A DNA stretch of 64,000 nucleotides from Mesaphorura yosii (lineage: Eukaryota > Arthropoda > Collembola > Poduromorpha > Tullbergiidae), in the NCBI GenBank assembly GCA_009869945.1, contig WIXG01000063.1:215402-279401 (forward strand), given 5' to 3'. The notes below the pieces were generated by a model that was not told the origin of the DNA, made no database searches, and was given only the letters and a program-made list of their open reading frames with translations. The stretch's first letter is position 1. Each line of letters opens with the position of its first letter. This document shows positions 31,349 through 44,577 of the stretch, piece after piece. The position numbers and the translations under genes are program-made.

Positions 31349-34089
31349 AACTCAGTTCCCAGCGGACAAAAATGAACGACGGCAATTTGCGTACCGTGGA
31401 CTTCTTTCTTGCTGTTGTGTTTCGAAATATAAATTTTCACTCGTTCACTTTCCACAAATGTTCACAAAATTTTATTGCTCACTTATTCTTTCCTTTTTGC
31501 AGAACGCAGCTAATCTTTCGAAATCTTCCAGAAAATTTACCCGATGCCAAATTGCGTTATCAGGTCGCTTGACCACGATCACGAAAAAGACAGATGAATT
31601 GAGAAGGGACAGCAGCAGTCAGGCAGATGTCCTATTTCAGCAACTATTTTTGTATACACAAATTGTCTACCTTTCTAAACTGAGTCACATACCGGCCACT
31701 ATAAAATGCATGTTAAGGGTTGCTCCGTCCATATATACCGTGTACAATTCCATTGAATCATGGCCAAGAACGTACTCGAATGAAGACAACACGCACGTAG
31801 TGAACATGAATGTCCAAAATTTTACTACGCGAGAGTACGTTCACTCCGATACGGTACTTTGAGCACGAGTGCGAATGCGAGTACGAGTCAAGTAAAGAAG
31901 CGAAAAATTCTAACGACTTAAGTTTGCGAGCATCCAAAAGAGTGCGTGGCTGGCAGCACATCCAAGACTCAAGTTGAAGTTGGACTTCGCTACGTGGAGT
32001 TGAAAGCTAAATTTTCAGTTTCGGTCCTGCACAACCAAGAATCGCATCAAAATTAACGAGTAATACAGATTAAACGTCTTAAATTAGTTGTAGGAATTAT
32101 TCCTTTTCTTCTTGGCTGCCATTTACCCTGAAAATCCAAAAATTCGCCCGTTGCGATATGCGAAATAACGGCACACATGGCATAAATTCATTCTTCCAAG
32201 ACGGAATGAGATACTGGCGAATTTTATGACTATTTCGTATTCGTCTTTATGTTGCATGTTGAGCGATGACATAAAACTGAAGATATAAGTGTTCAGTTTG
32301 TACCTTGGAGTTAAACGGCCACTGCGGATTAATTGCGCATTGTCTGAAAGACGCGAGCAGAAGTGCTCTTCGCAAATGAATGCAATGTTGATATTTTCCA
32401 CACGTATGGGCAGCCAGATACGTCAGCGACGCCCCAACGATTACGATGCCGACTTGAATTTTGTCCCAAGTTCAGAACCGGTACTAGGTCAAAACTTGAC
32501 ATGGCTCCTAAACAATTACCATTCTTCTGAAACTTCTGACCCATCTATTCGACCAGACCCAGACACTGAACGGTACTTTTACGTGTTTACGGTGTATTCG
32601 CGTCGCCAGGCCTTACATCCTCGTTCCATTTCACATTTCGCTATTTTACTATGAATTAGTCATAAATCAATAAAGATTTAACAGCCAGCCACGCCAAAAC
32701 TAAATGAAATTCGTTTAGTTCGGTTTTTGGGATCATTTTATGCGTCTGCACTGCTTAAAGGCTTTGGTTTAATTAGCATGGCTTGACAGTTCGGTTGAAT
32801 TCGTTAATGCACCGTTAGTGATTGGTACGGTACACGTCCCGAATCGTTCATCTTGAAACTCATCGAGAATTGCCATGCTAGCGCCGGCGCATCTGTTCGG
32901 AGGGCGTGAGAATGAGGACTTCCCTGGTGTCCGTCTTCAGTGTCAATTCGTAATCCGGAATGTTATTTTTAGTATATGCCTGGTAAACTAGGAAATTTCA
33001 ACTTATGACTCGTAACGTGGCACCAGGCATCTCAAAATGAACTTAGCTAGCGATTGAATTACATTTTTGACCCGACATTGAATTTATTAAAAGTAGAGTC
33101 AATGAAGCACGTAATATTTTAATGCACGTCATGGCGCTAGTTCTAACGGTGCCAGCTAAATCGGTGCACCTGTTCCCGGATTCATCACGTTAAGTCATAA
33201 TGGAATAATTTATGGAATATACGATGTGAAAAATTTCCAAAGTCGACCTTCGGGTTTCAGATCGCTTGAACTGAACACACAACACCACATCATGAAATGT
33301 TTGACAACAATCTATCCGCAGACAGTTCCGATTCCGAACCAAATGCTTTACTGACCTTTAGATTGAGAAGGACATGCTAAGCATGCATGCAGATCATTCT
33401 TGCCATCCATAGTTCAGGTTCAGTGTCAGTAAATCGAATGTGCCGGCAAAAATATGGCGCTGGCACAACTCCCACCAGAACTACGAGGAGGTCTCGCGAA
33501 AACAAAGCGACTGTTAAGAATCACAAATCCGAAGAATTGCCAATTTTCAATTGTTCGAGTGAAGAATTTAACCGATAGCAGTTTGGGAGTCACTCGGCAA
33601 GTTTGCTTCGCACATTTTTTGTTCGTCTTATCGTAACCATATTTGACCATGCAGGAAAATTCTCTGGACCCTGGCACTTTCCAGCTGCTGCTGTATGGTT
33701 GTCTATTATGTGGCAAGTTGAGTCATTTACATCCTCTCATTTCCCACACAAGTTGGAGTCACGCTATCTCAAAACGAATCGCTCGAGCTGCCCTATGCCA
33801 CTCTCTGCCCAAATACACCATTTCAGTAAGTGCCACGACCTTTATGTAATTGATTTCTTGACAACGCTGTAATTCTTGAATTCAGTCCTAGCCCCACGAA
33901 GTTAGAAAAGATGGGAATGACGAAGGATAGACTAAACTGGGCCGAATTTTGTGTATTCGTCGGGCTCATTCAATGCCTCCAACTTGTGGAGAGACATTTC
34001 TTCAAACTTCAGCTTAATTCTTGGTATAAGAATGGCCACGAGTAACATTTATTATATCAGCTATATTGCGCATGTTTTTTTATTTCCAG
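31349..34089. other. Region between eIF4E and the DEG/ENaC exons
   Basis: It contains the eIF4E promoter on the left and, if 27849-28061 and 34090-34993 belong together, part of a long channel intron. Plus-strand frames at 31458-31862 and 32289-32654 have no family motifs. No exon could be supported. Confidence 0.4.
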
Positions 34090-34993
34090 ACTGTGGTCAG
34101 TCAGAAAAGCAGCACAATGAATTGGAAACGTTTACATCTGCTGGGCTCTGTTATTTACACACTTACGGTAGGTTTTAGAACCATACAACAGATTCACCCG
34201 AAACCTAATTTTGTAAACATTTATGTGACAGATGAGCAAATTCAGGCCAGTGGCTTAAACTTTGGAATGTCAATCGACATCGACTGGGACGAAAACTTCT
34301 TCAGCCGGGCTCTGACGGACAGAGATAGAATGAAGCTGTATTTTCACATGAGCAACGACGAACTATTGACAGAGATTGAAGGCATAAATGTGGCCCCTCG
34401 TGAAGACGTGAGTATAGCAATTCGAGTGAAGGAATTCAACAGTCTGAACCGTAATGAGCATCCCTGTATCAAAGATTTGACGTACTCAAGATCGAAATGC
34501 GTCAACCATTGCTTTCACCAACGTGTGCTAGAGTTGACAAAGTGCAAGCAAGGATTGAACCAGCTTTTCTGCGGTGGTCATATTCCGAGGATTGCAATTA
34601 ATTTTCAGTCTACCCTTCATGACGTCAGACGGATTCAACGTTTGGTGAGACTCCAAGCAATTGTACGGTGACACATTTCGTACATTTTGGAAGAAAGCGA
34701 AGTCCAATCTTACACTTTGGGCAGAAGACGGTGCAGCATGCATTATCGAATTCAAGAAGAGAGTATACACACCATACATGGAGTCGGTTTCGGTTACGGA
34801 GAACAACCAGGGCAAATTCGTGATTTATTTCCCGAAAATGTGGTACGAGATTGTGGAAGAGAAGGTGGCATACGACATTATCGCTCTGTTGTGTGACATC
34901 GGTGGCACATTTGGACTGTTTCTGGGCTGCTCACTGCTGACACTGGTCGAGGTCATCGAGACAATCAGCTTCTACTTCTATAAACGATCATGA
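34090..34993 (+). CDS. C-terminal half of a DEG/ENaC (pickpocket/ASIC-like) channel, with an in-frame TGA
   Basis: Exon 34090-34547 follows an acceptor (ATTTCCAG) and encodes the distal ectodomain: SGLNFGMSIDID, NVAPREDVSIAIRVKEF, then YSRSKCVNHCFHQRVLELTKC. A GC-AG intron (34548-34608, donor GCAAGG) joins it to 34609-34993, giving CNLPFMTSDGFNVW, a TGA at 34646-34648, and in the same frame DSKQLYGDTFRTFW. The rest runs to TM2 with GLFLGCSLLTLVE, the DEG/ENaC pore motif (GxS as GCS), and stops at 34991-34993. The family forms amiloride-sensitive sodium or acid- or mechano-gated channels. TM1 and the proximal ectodomain are not found nearby, so this may be a pseudogene, a partial gene, or one with distant exons. 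An alternative 54-nt intron (34640-34693, weak donor GTTTGG) would remove the TGA at the cost of a conserved-looking segment. Confidence 0.75.
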
Positions 34994-35558
34994 GCTGAAT
35001 AATTAATTGTAAGGCTATCCTCAGCCTTCTTATTGTCTATCCATTATTCATCAACTTAAGAATTGAACTGGTAGCAGTAACTTGACTCGTGACCCAGGAA
35101 TAGTATGTGCCGTTGGGTCAGCAGTGTCAGTCAGAGCTGTTCGATTCGGTGATTAACGCCTCTATATTTGTTTCTGATTAATGTTTATTTCGCTAATTTT
35201 CTATTCAATCATTCTCGTCATTATGCCATTAGTGTGCGTTAATGTAACGTGGGTTGGGATTTGTCCGCTGACCGACCTCAGTTTGGTTGAGCCCATGCCA
35301 TTAAGTCAGCACACGTCGTGGGAGATTCTGGCTTCTGTTCTTTTTGCTCTTGCTGCAATAAAATAATACAAGCTTTGAATTATTATTAAATTAGGATGTA
35401 ATTATTCTTCCTTCTCAAATTGTGGTTTACGGTACATTTTTGTTTATTCTCCATCCATGCTGCAGCCGTAATTCAAATTCCAATTATAATATAATTTGTC
35501 TCTCTTCTGCCACTGCCCCGCCAGGTGCCAGGTAACCAGTGAGTAGTCGGATACAAAC

Positions 35559-35577
35559 CCATTTGATACAAAACCAC
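35559..35577 (-). repeat. Inverted partner 1 of a tRNA-like repeat
   Basis: The minus strand reads GTGGTTTTGTATCAAATGG and continues into GGGTTTGTATCC, similar to a pol III B box. Its partner lies on the plus strand at 36022-36039. Confidence 0.4.
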
Positions 35578-36012
35578 GTTGGTGGTCGAAGCAATTCCGT
35601 GACGAGATAGGACCGTATGACATCTTTCCAGTCAAGCCTGGTGCTATTACAACCCAAATTACCTGTAAAAGGTTTAAAAGGTCTCGAATGCACACATGCA
35701 TTCCCCTCAAGTCAAAGGTCATGCAGGCCTCTGCACTGTCCGCAAAACGTTCTTCTCATGTACTTTTCCTTCCTTTTTGTACATGTGTCTTCGAAGGTCA
35801 AGCGAATCGTTCTCCGAAGTACAATATCCAGGCACATCAAGTCGAAATTCGAGTGTGCTAATAAGCAAGCCATATCATATCGTTCGTTCCTCCGTGGACA
35901 TCGTGAGTAATGGATTGGTTTCATATTTAAAAAGATTTTTGATGTGTTGTAGTAAATATGGACTACAAGGCGGTATTGCACTAGATTTTTCGAGGTTGTA
36001 TGTACCAAGGCC

Positions 36013-36052
36013 CGTGGCCCAGTGGTTTGTATCAAATGGTTTTGAACACAAA
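36013..36052 (+). repeat. Inverted partner 2 of a tRNA-like repeat
   Basis: Contains GTGGCCCAGTGG, which fits the tRNA A-box consensus TGGCNNAGTGG, then TTTGTATCAAATGG and GGTTTTGAACAC, a weak B-box. The 18-bp core is complementary to 35559-35577 with one extra base there. Probably a decayed tRNA-derived SINE rather than a tRNA, because no clover-leaf can be drawn. Confidence 0.4.
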
Positions 36053-39000
36053 CTTAATCCCCGAGACAGCTTGAACTCCTTGGTAAGGCGCTCGTTGGCA
36101 AGTAATTTGACAACTGTGAATTGATGTACCCTGACTTTGCCAGCCCGTATTCGTGTATTCGAACCCGTATCCAAACGCAATCGCAATTACATGAAAAATT
36201 AGCCAATTTATTGCGTAGAACGGTTTTGTTGAGCTTCGCCATGTAAAAAACGAGAGTTCTTTCCCATTATCTCAGTTCGACGAAGCTTGCTTAAGAAGAC
36301 AAAAATTCGCTTTGAATCTGAAAAGGCAAAAATCTCAAAAATGTGTGGAGTATAAAATGCAACTGCAATGTAATGGCAAAATCCAATCATTATTTTCACT
36401 TTTTTGTGTGTGCAGGGTTTGGAGGTTCAGATTTCCGCTATGAACCTAAGCTTCTCGTGTTAAGATCACTTTGTCTGTTCTGATATTACATAACCTGACC
36501 TTGTAAGCTGGCCCTGTCTGCGCGAGTAATAAAAACCAATCAATACTTAAGTGAATGTAAACAAAAACTTGTTCATTGGCTCCGAATTTCATGTTATTTG
36601 CTACTCGACTCGAGCTCGTTCAAATCTTACCAGTGATGTTGATGGTGAGAAAGTGAAATCCAACTCTTGCCTGGCCAGCACGTCAACCACATTTGAAGAC
36701 AATGAACTTGAGAGAACCGAGAACTGCCAGACGCGAATTCAAATTGTATCGCAATTAATCTGCAAATGCAACAATGCAATTTTACAGTAATTCTTTGTGT
36801 TTCGGGTAAAAAATAATTGCTGGGCCGAGTAACTGCAATTCGTGTCGTCATTGTCCATTGCTCTATGGCCCATGCTTTCGCAATGAACGTTGCGCGTCTC
36901 GATTAGTGATGCCATGTCAGGCCAGCCATTAATTTACGATCAGGAAATTCGTGGACAGGACGTAATCTTTGCTTCCACGCACCACGCACATTTACACGAA
37001 GACATGAGGATGAAACTGAATTTTTTCCTGAAAGGAAACAATGCAACATCAACGTGAAATGTGATAGCGAGCGCAAATTAATGTTCTGTACGGTTCAGGG
37101 TATAAATAACCAGCATTTGGTTGTTTCCTGTACCACATTGTCAATTTTAAACCAAATGTTAAACCTTCACTTCCGAAAACGTGAAACGCAGGTAGCAAGT
37201 GAAATTTATCGAGTTCAAGAGCAGAAGAGCAAGACAGAACTGAAGTTAATGAATAGAAAGAATGGAAATTAGCTCAATTAAATGAAATTACAAAGAAACA
37301 AATAAAAATAAAAACATGTACGCTCATTGCTGTTTTATTTAGCTATTTCACTACATTTGCAATTACTTTTGCACTTAAATGTGTGCAGTCTACGATTACG
37401 CCCGCTTACGCTTCGACTTCTTCCTCGCGCTTCCGGATTCTATTCTGTGTGTGAGTTTCATGCACGATTCATTAAGGATAAAGCACGGGAAGATGCGTTT
37501 GGCTGTTGTCTCCAATACACTTGAGTTCACTTGGCTGTTATTGCTTCGTGTTACGTAATGTACACAAAATAAAAAGAAATTAAGTTAATTTTCTGATGGA
37601 TTGCACAGCAGACCGGATTGTTGTGCTTGCTAACCATGAAGAGCAGAGTCAGCACCAGAACTTAATGAATGATTAATACCAGTGTACAAGTGCAAGCACC
37701 AATACAATGGTACCGTTATTCTGAATCTAATGTATTGTAGCCTACTGAATGCCTATCTGTCTGGCTACGATTGTCATCTGTCAATCCACGGTGGGTGCAA
37801 GGCTACAACCGTGACCGTGAGAATTCTCCCAGTATAGACTCGGATAAGAGTTGTCGCCAACCGATATGACTGCGAACAAAGATTTAGGTAATTAGCTTGG
37901 CAATTATTGATTGTCAATTGTCGGGAGTACGGCTTTAGGCTTTGTTACCTTCGGTCCTAATTAGCAGCTGGTCATTTCTTTTATCCAAACCAAATTGGGC
38001 ATCAAGCTTTAAGATGTAAAATCTGCATCAAACTCAGCGGTAGGCTCAGTAGCAGTGGCAGAGGCAAAGTGGAGCGTAAAATTGAATTGGCATTTTTCTT
38101 CGTGCCGGTGCATCGCGTCTTCGCATCAAAACGAAAACTAACAACCCGCGAAGCAAGCAGAAGCTGCAGCGGTCGCGAAATGTTCCACTTTTCGACACAT
38201 AAAATTAACTCCTTATATAATATTTTGGTCATGTTTGACTTATTTGTCTTAATTGGCACTTAGAGCCTGCGCCCATTTTCTTCCTCCTTTGTTTTATAGC
38301 TAAATGTATGGTGCGGGCGGTCCGTGTTCCTTATCTGCGGCCTGCTGCGGTGTGCTGACCGACTTAAGTTGGTATTTTATTTCTTAGTCTGGTCCACCCC
38401 GCTAAAATGTAGTTCATCCAAATGAATATGATATCGACACTTGCTGTACGCTCATAAATTCGAATTTTAGTTCAAAATTTAATTCGTAATTGTTCGGCGC
38501 GCTTACAATCGCATGAATAATAATCTTCCTGTGAACTATGAAGTAACAATACAATCAGAATTGAGACCAACCTTTGTTTGTGGTCATTGAAAGTAGAGCC
38601 GAGATGAGACAAATGAGGCAGTGATGATAAAAGCCTGTTTACTTTTAGGCGAAGGAAAAGAAGACGAAATTGAAGTAAAGTGTTTATTTTGTAGGAATAC
38701 TCCAATTTGGCAGCATTTTTATCGTACGCATTATATTTATGCGTAAATAAGCAATTTTCCTGAAGAATGTGGACTTAATGTTGAAATTAAATGTATGGAG
38801 TTCAGTCGAATTTTTAATTGAAAGCGACATATTCAAGAAATTTCTTACCCATGGCTATGTCATGGCTTACGAATTTTAGTTTCTGGTCGCGGAGATCCTA
38901 ATAAAGCAACGGGAAAGTAAGACGTCATTGTTAAAACAGAAGATAAGCTGTAATTTCAATTCACAGCCAATGCCAAGTTCGTAGGTACAGACTTCACCCA

Positions 39001-42000
39001 GCCCTCAATTATAACAATAAAGTCTCCACATTTCATTATTTATGTTGCAATTGCGGTGCTATTTTGGGATTGTCGAATTTATCACACGCAAGGTGCAAGC
39101 ATGCATGGCAATGAGAAATGCATCTTGCATTCGATGAACGGCATTTCTATTCTTTTGGTCTGGGTGTCTGGGTTCATTCTTTCGAATGACGGAAGACGTG
39201 CCGTGCCGTGCACTATTCAATTGAAGCAATTTCTTTTCTTTGATTGTGTTTTGCTTTTTCCACATACGAATGGCTTGAAATATTGACTGATGACTTGCAG
39301 ACAACCAGACGCTGAGCCCAAAATCGAATTTTTACTCAATTTAAGCGTGTGAATGGGACGCGACTCGCGACAGAACAAGTTGATCTGTTGATCATGACTT
39401 GATGGCATTTCTCGGGAGCTCGTCTTAAAGCACCGTGACAATTCCAAACGAGGTGCATTTTTCAATTTTAGACAACAATACATTAATCACTTTGGGATCG
39501 TGCTCGTTAACATTCACGCATGAGTCTGGATTAGTAAATGCTCATTTTTCTCAATAAATGGGGAAGGTCCTGTCGGCTGCTGCTGCGAATGCTCCCTGAC
39601 GGCCTTTGAATTGTAATTTCGGACAATTCGCAATCGAGTCCCGCAATCGCAATCGTAGCCTGTAGCCCATGCCCGTCGCGATCATTACTATTACAATGGC
39701 AGGACAAAGACTCCAATTACAAATGCAAATTGATACTTGAGTAGTCTAAATTGGTACATTAATTTATATTTGTCTCACATCTCACATTACGTTAGGTTGC
39801 TTTGTATTGCAGTTGCAGGCCATCAGCAGGAATCCTTCTGACCCATTTCTACCATGAACCTGGGCTTGGCTAACAAGTACAAATAGACTGCTGCTGGTCT
39901 AGTCTTTGATTTACCAAATCAAATTGTAACCATTAAACATCACATTGTTCCGTTTCTGCGAATTCCGAGTGCATTTTCCTTCTAAATTCTTAACCAGTTC
40001 ACAATTTTAGCATTTTAGCACCTTCAATTTAAGCGGTGATGCTTGCTGCTGTGCGCTGAATGCCTTCGTCTTTATTAACCCACTTTCTACCGGCACACGC
40101 GCACGCGACGCGATGCGCCGAGCTTATGCTTCAATTTGCCAATGTGAATCGTAGCACGAATGTGAAAATATGGCACAAGTGCAAATTATTTACACTTTTT
40201 TGTGTGATTGTAATTTATAACATATTTTATGCTTAATAGGCCTCGAATTATTTACGGGACTCCTTTTTTCACACGTCATAACCACCAAACACTATTGTGT
40301 TACGTAGTAAACATGCTGCTGCAGTGGCTTCCGCTCTAGTTATTTTATTATCAAATTATTACGTGATGTGATGGGGTGTAATAGTAGAGCTAGCAGGAGC
40401 TGCACAGCACTAGGGCATGGCAGGCACGGTTATGAAATGAATGATTTGGCGGAGCTATTACACAATTATGTCCAAATTGAACCTCATATTAGCGGCAGTG
40501 GCTACGATACGATGGCTGGCCATGAACTTCAGAATTCATTGGCTTCATTGCTCTTAAGGATGAGTGAGTCCCATGCCACCAAAATCACGCGCACCTGGCG
40601 CCCGATTCTGATTTAATTTGGGACGCATCGTCGTCACATTAAAAGGTCCTGTTAGGCAGTAAAACTACATAACCGTGCCATGGCGTGCCAATTCACATTA
40701 CAAAGATTTGATATCTGCATCACAGCATGTCGATGAGATGGTGATATTTATGGACCGAGCTCTATAGTCCTTGCTGTGAGATGACACTGATGACACAAGC
40801 AAAATGCTTCGGGATTGCAGCTGGCTTAAGGGTCGAATTAAACCAGATTCAGCATTCTCTTCACAGGCGCTTAAACCCTTGAAAGGCTGTAATGGGTGTT
40901 TTGTTGTCCCTGTATTAATAAATTAATTAATCCGCCCGTTACGGAAGCACTTTTCGTTAGAACTTCATGAAAAATTCCGAAACTAGAGCAAAACACTCGA
41001 AGTTCAATCGAGTCGAAGCCATTAACGTTTATGTATTGAGTTTTAAGCATTGTTTAAGCTTGTTTCAGTTACGCCACGGTAATAAATCACGTAACTGGCT
41101 AATGGTATTAGCTAATTGCTTCTGTTCAGCATGAGCGTCCACCAATTGTGCTGTAAAGTAAAGTAATTGTTCTTCCAAAAAGAAGGTTAGAGCTGAATGG
41201 TTGAATCATGGCTCCTATTATGCTCTGACGACTCTTACGTGGCGGCATGACGTCGACGTGGCGGTGGCATTCAGTAACCTTCGCCGCCTGCGCGGCTCGC
41301 ATTCAGATTCACGCCAGGCCGCCATTCACAATTCACGGTCAGGCCAGGCTACTTAATAAATGATGGTTTGGACCTACTTTGAAGTCTACAATGCAGAAAT
41401 TAAATTCATTGCCATTAAACATGAAAAGAAGACGCCAGACGTGTCTACGAGCACGTGAAGACATGATCTGGGTACCGTGCGAGCGACGCGCACGTTGCAA
41501 TGGACTTCCGGAAGCAGGGCACAGTTACGAAGACGAGGTAATCATTCAATGCAGCAAGATGTGATGCGATTCTAGGTTAATGTGAGTGCCATGCATGCGA
41601 AATGTGAAATTCTTCTTCATTTTATGGATACAATTAAATAAAAGAGTACAAAGGCAGTCAGACACTTAAATGGTAAAATAAAATTTGCAATTCGCAAAAA
41701 AATCTCAGCTGCTGCGGCGCAGCACCCAAAATGCAGACGTACGCGCAAAATGCAGTGAGCTCAATGCAAAATGCAAACCCCAACCATAAAAAGAAAGAGA
41801 GTCAAATGGATCTTGGTCTTTAAATAGAAAATAGCAAATGGTATTCATTTTCATAACCATAATCGCTGCTGCATAAATGTAGGTCCGACGCAAAATACCG
41901 CACTACACTTGCGAATTGCGATTTACGAATTACGGATTTACAAAAGAGGCAAAACACAAATGCAAAAGCAAAAGACTCGCGTTGAAGTTGATGTTGACGT

Positions 42001-44399
42001 CGACGGGTCCATGTCCAATGCGCATGCACAACAACAAAAGAAAAAGACCGGCCGCCACTCATCTCAAGTCGTAATTCAATTTATGGTTATCTTTAGAATT
42101 CGAATTGAGTTTATATTTTATGTGCACAATAACTGTACAACTTTTATTTCCAAAAAAGAACTTAAATAATGACTGGCTTGGCTTGGCAGTGGTGTGTGGT
42201 TAACAGTTTTGCTGACCTATCTTTAACTTCGCTTGGCATTAATTTTTATTTAAATCCTGGGTGCATCATTCTCTCTGGCTTGTTTTTATTTATTCGTGGC
42301 CTCTGCCAACATTTTTCAGTTGGTCGCACTGCCCGGGCTTCCATGTGTGATGAGTTCCCGCAATGCTGACCGATATCTTGGACTACTGAGCACCAGCTTC
42401 CTTAAACATTCAGTGCACAACGATTATGTGTCGAGTATGTGCCAAAATAACTGACGTTCAGAATTTAAATATGGGTTAGTTTCAACTTTGAGCAATTCGT
42501 CGAACGCGTATGCGTATTATGTAACGCTTCTGTTGTTATTTACACTTGGTCTTAGTCGTGGCCGTGGCCTTCATGCGTTCATGCAACCACACGGGCTTTT
42601 AATTTCCTTGGCTCGAATCGTTCTCGAAGTTCGTTGCTCGTTCGCCTAAGTTTTTAAGTTTACTTAACTGTTTATCACTGCTGGTGCTGATGCTGCTGTT
42701 TACGGTTCGATCAGACTGAGTCAAACAGTTCTTGCACACGCAATCATGTTTTTATAGAGAAATAGGAAAACAGCGCCATTGAGATCACGATTGCATGTGT
42801 GTTGGTCGTGTTGATGTGATGTTGGGATTGTCACTGAACTGAAACGAAGCTGCCTGTATTTGGCTTGAAATTCTGACTTCAGCTAGGTTCATGTTTATTC
42901 TCATGCTCGTATTTATGATCGAAATCATGGCATGGGAATTAAACGCGATAATGGAGTATTTTCACCTTAACCAGAGCAATACAGCATTTGACAGCGCTTA
43001 AGACGATTTTGGCCATAAAAGCACTCGTCGCATGAAGTTACGCGACTACGAAGTGTTTTCAGCAATTTAGGAGATACGAAGATTTGGCACGAGTAATAAA
43101 ACCTGTGGTAGGAAAAGAGTGGCAAAATTTACGGTAAAGTAAAGCAAAAGGTTATTAAATTGCAATTACTGCGTGCGTACGAGGAGGACGTGGACGTGTA
43201 AGGATCGCTAACGAAGATGATACACAAAACCGCGGTGACAAACGTTGCCTCGTCGTACACGTACGCGTAAAGTACGTGTTGTACCCGCGTCTTCATCTTC
43301 ATTCATTCAACATGACGCCTGATGCGATGATTATTTTATTTCAGGGAGACGCATTGCCTTTATCAACAATGTTTTAATTTTTTCCTCTCTAGTTTGCTCT
43401 ACAGTCAAAAAGAATGCTTAAATCATCATTAAGTCGTCTTTTGAACGAGTGTTTTCAGAGAACACACAATTTAACAATAACGGGACCAGGACCACGTAGC
43501 GCAGCTTGCCTTGCTTTGATCTCAGATGATGAACAAGCGTCTTTCAAGGGAAAAGTCTCAAATACCACGATTTAGCGATGACGTCAGCATTGAGACTGGA
43601 ACTTCAGTTACGTTTTGAACGAAAATGCTAATTTTTGCAAAAATGGTAATGCCGTCAAACTTGAGAATTCTCTGTCCGGTGTTTAAAATCGGGTAATTTC
43701 GGGTGGATTCTGACTGAAAGCTGCATTTGATGATAGAATTTTGTGCAAACACAATACAATGCGTAATTAAAGTAGATTACAATGCATTTACTTGATGGGG
43801 AGTTGGCAATATGTTGAGCCTCTTCTTAGTATGAAGTTCAAGGTAAAGTGGTTGGCTGGTTTTCTCTCAAGTATGACTTACACCACATTACGTTATATTA
43901 TGCATTATGATAATGCACGTTGCATGTGCAAAATTCAAGTTCATCATTACATTTAGCTCAATGTACAGCAACGGCTCTGCGTTGCATCACTTCCTCTTTT
44001 TCTCCCCCACTTGACTACCTGCGAAGAAGTGCAAGAACGACTGACGGAGGACGGAGATTCACCCAGTCAATCTTCTTCTCCTTGTTGTACCAGCTATCAG
44101 CCGGCTTGCGAATCTAGACAACGGGTTCGCAATTCATAGTTGTAGAGCCTTCATTTAAAAATGCACTGATACTGGGTTGCATTTGGTCAGTTCCTCGCCT
44201 CCATTCAAACCTTTAACTTCACCACGGCGTCACTGCGTTCGTCTGAACACATTCAAGGTCTTCATCATCTGTCAATTCACGGGGCATAATTTGCCTCTGA
44301 ATTTTGCAACTGTCAGGTGTTCTCATTTCAGAATTTCGGAAGAGTTCGAAAGAAATCAGTGATAACTTGACTGCATTTTACGAACCAGAAACTCCAAAA

Positions 44400-44577
44400 T
44401 CGTGTCATTTTACTGGAACATTGCTGTAAAGTCAGAGCCAGAGCTTCAAATTGAGACAAGCCCAAGTCCAACTCAAGCGTTCACCGGACATCGAACGAGC
44501 ATTCAGCATTCCAAACATTGTCCTTCCAAATCCAACACACCAGTAAAAGCGTCATCCGTCATTCACCATCCGCCAAG
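44400..44577 (+). other. Candidate non-coding first exon with a strong splice donor
   Basis: A C/A-rich stretch without a clear frame ends CCGCCAAG followed by GTAAGAAAC, a near-consensus donor. The next strong coding acceptor on this strand is at 57438/57439, directly before the PAN-gene ATG. I infer it could be that gene's 5' UTR exon (intron of about 12.9 kb). There is no direct proof, and the start at 44400 is arbitrary. Confidence 0.25.

Noticed and set aside
31458..31862. Plus-strand frame of 134 codons upstream of eIF4E
   Set aside because: Length is within chance expectation for this window and no motif or signal supports it.
33911..34041. Possible upstream exon for the DEG/ENaC fragment starting with ATG
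   Set aside because: Every plausible donor gives a phase that leads to a stop when joined to the acceptor at 34090.
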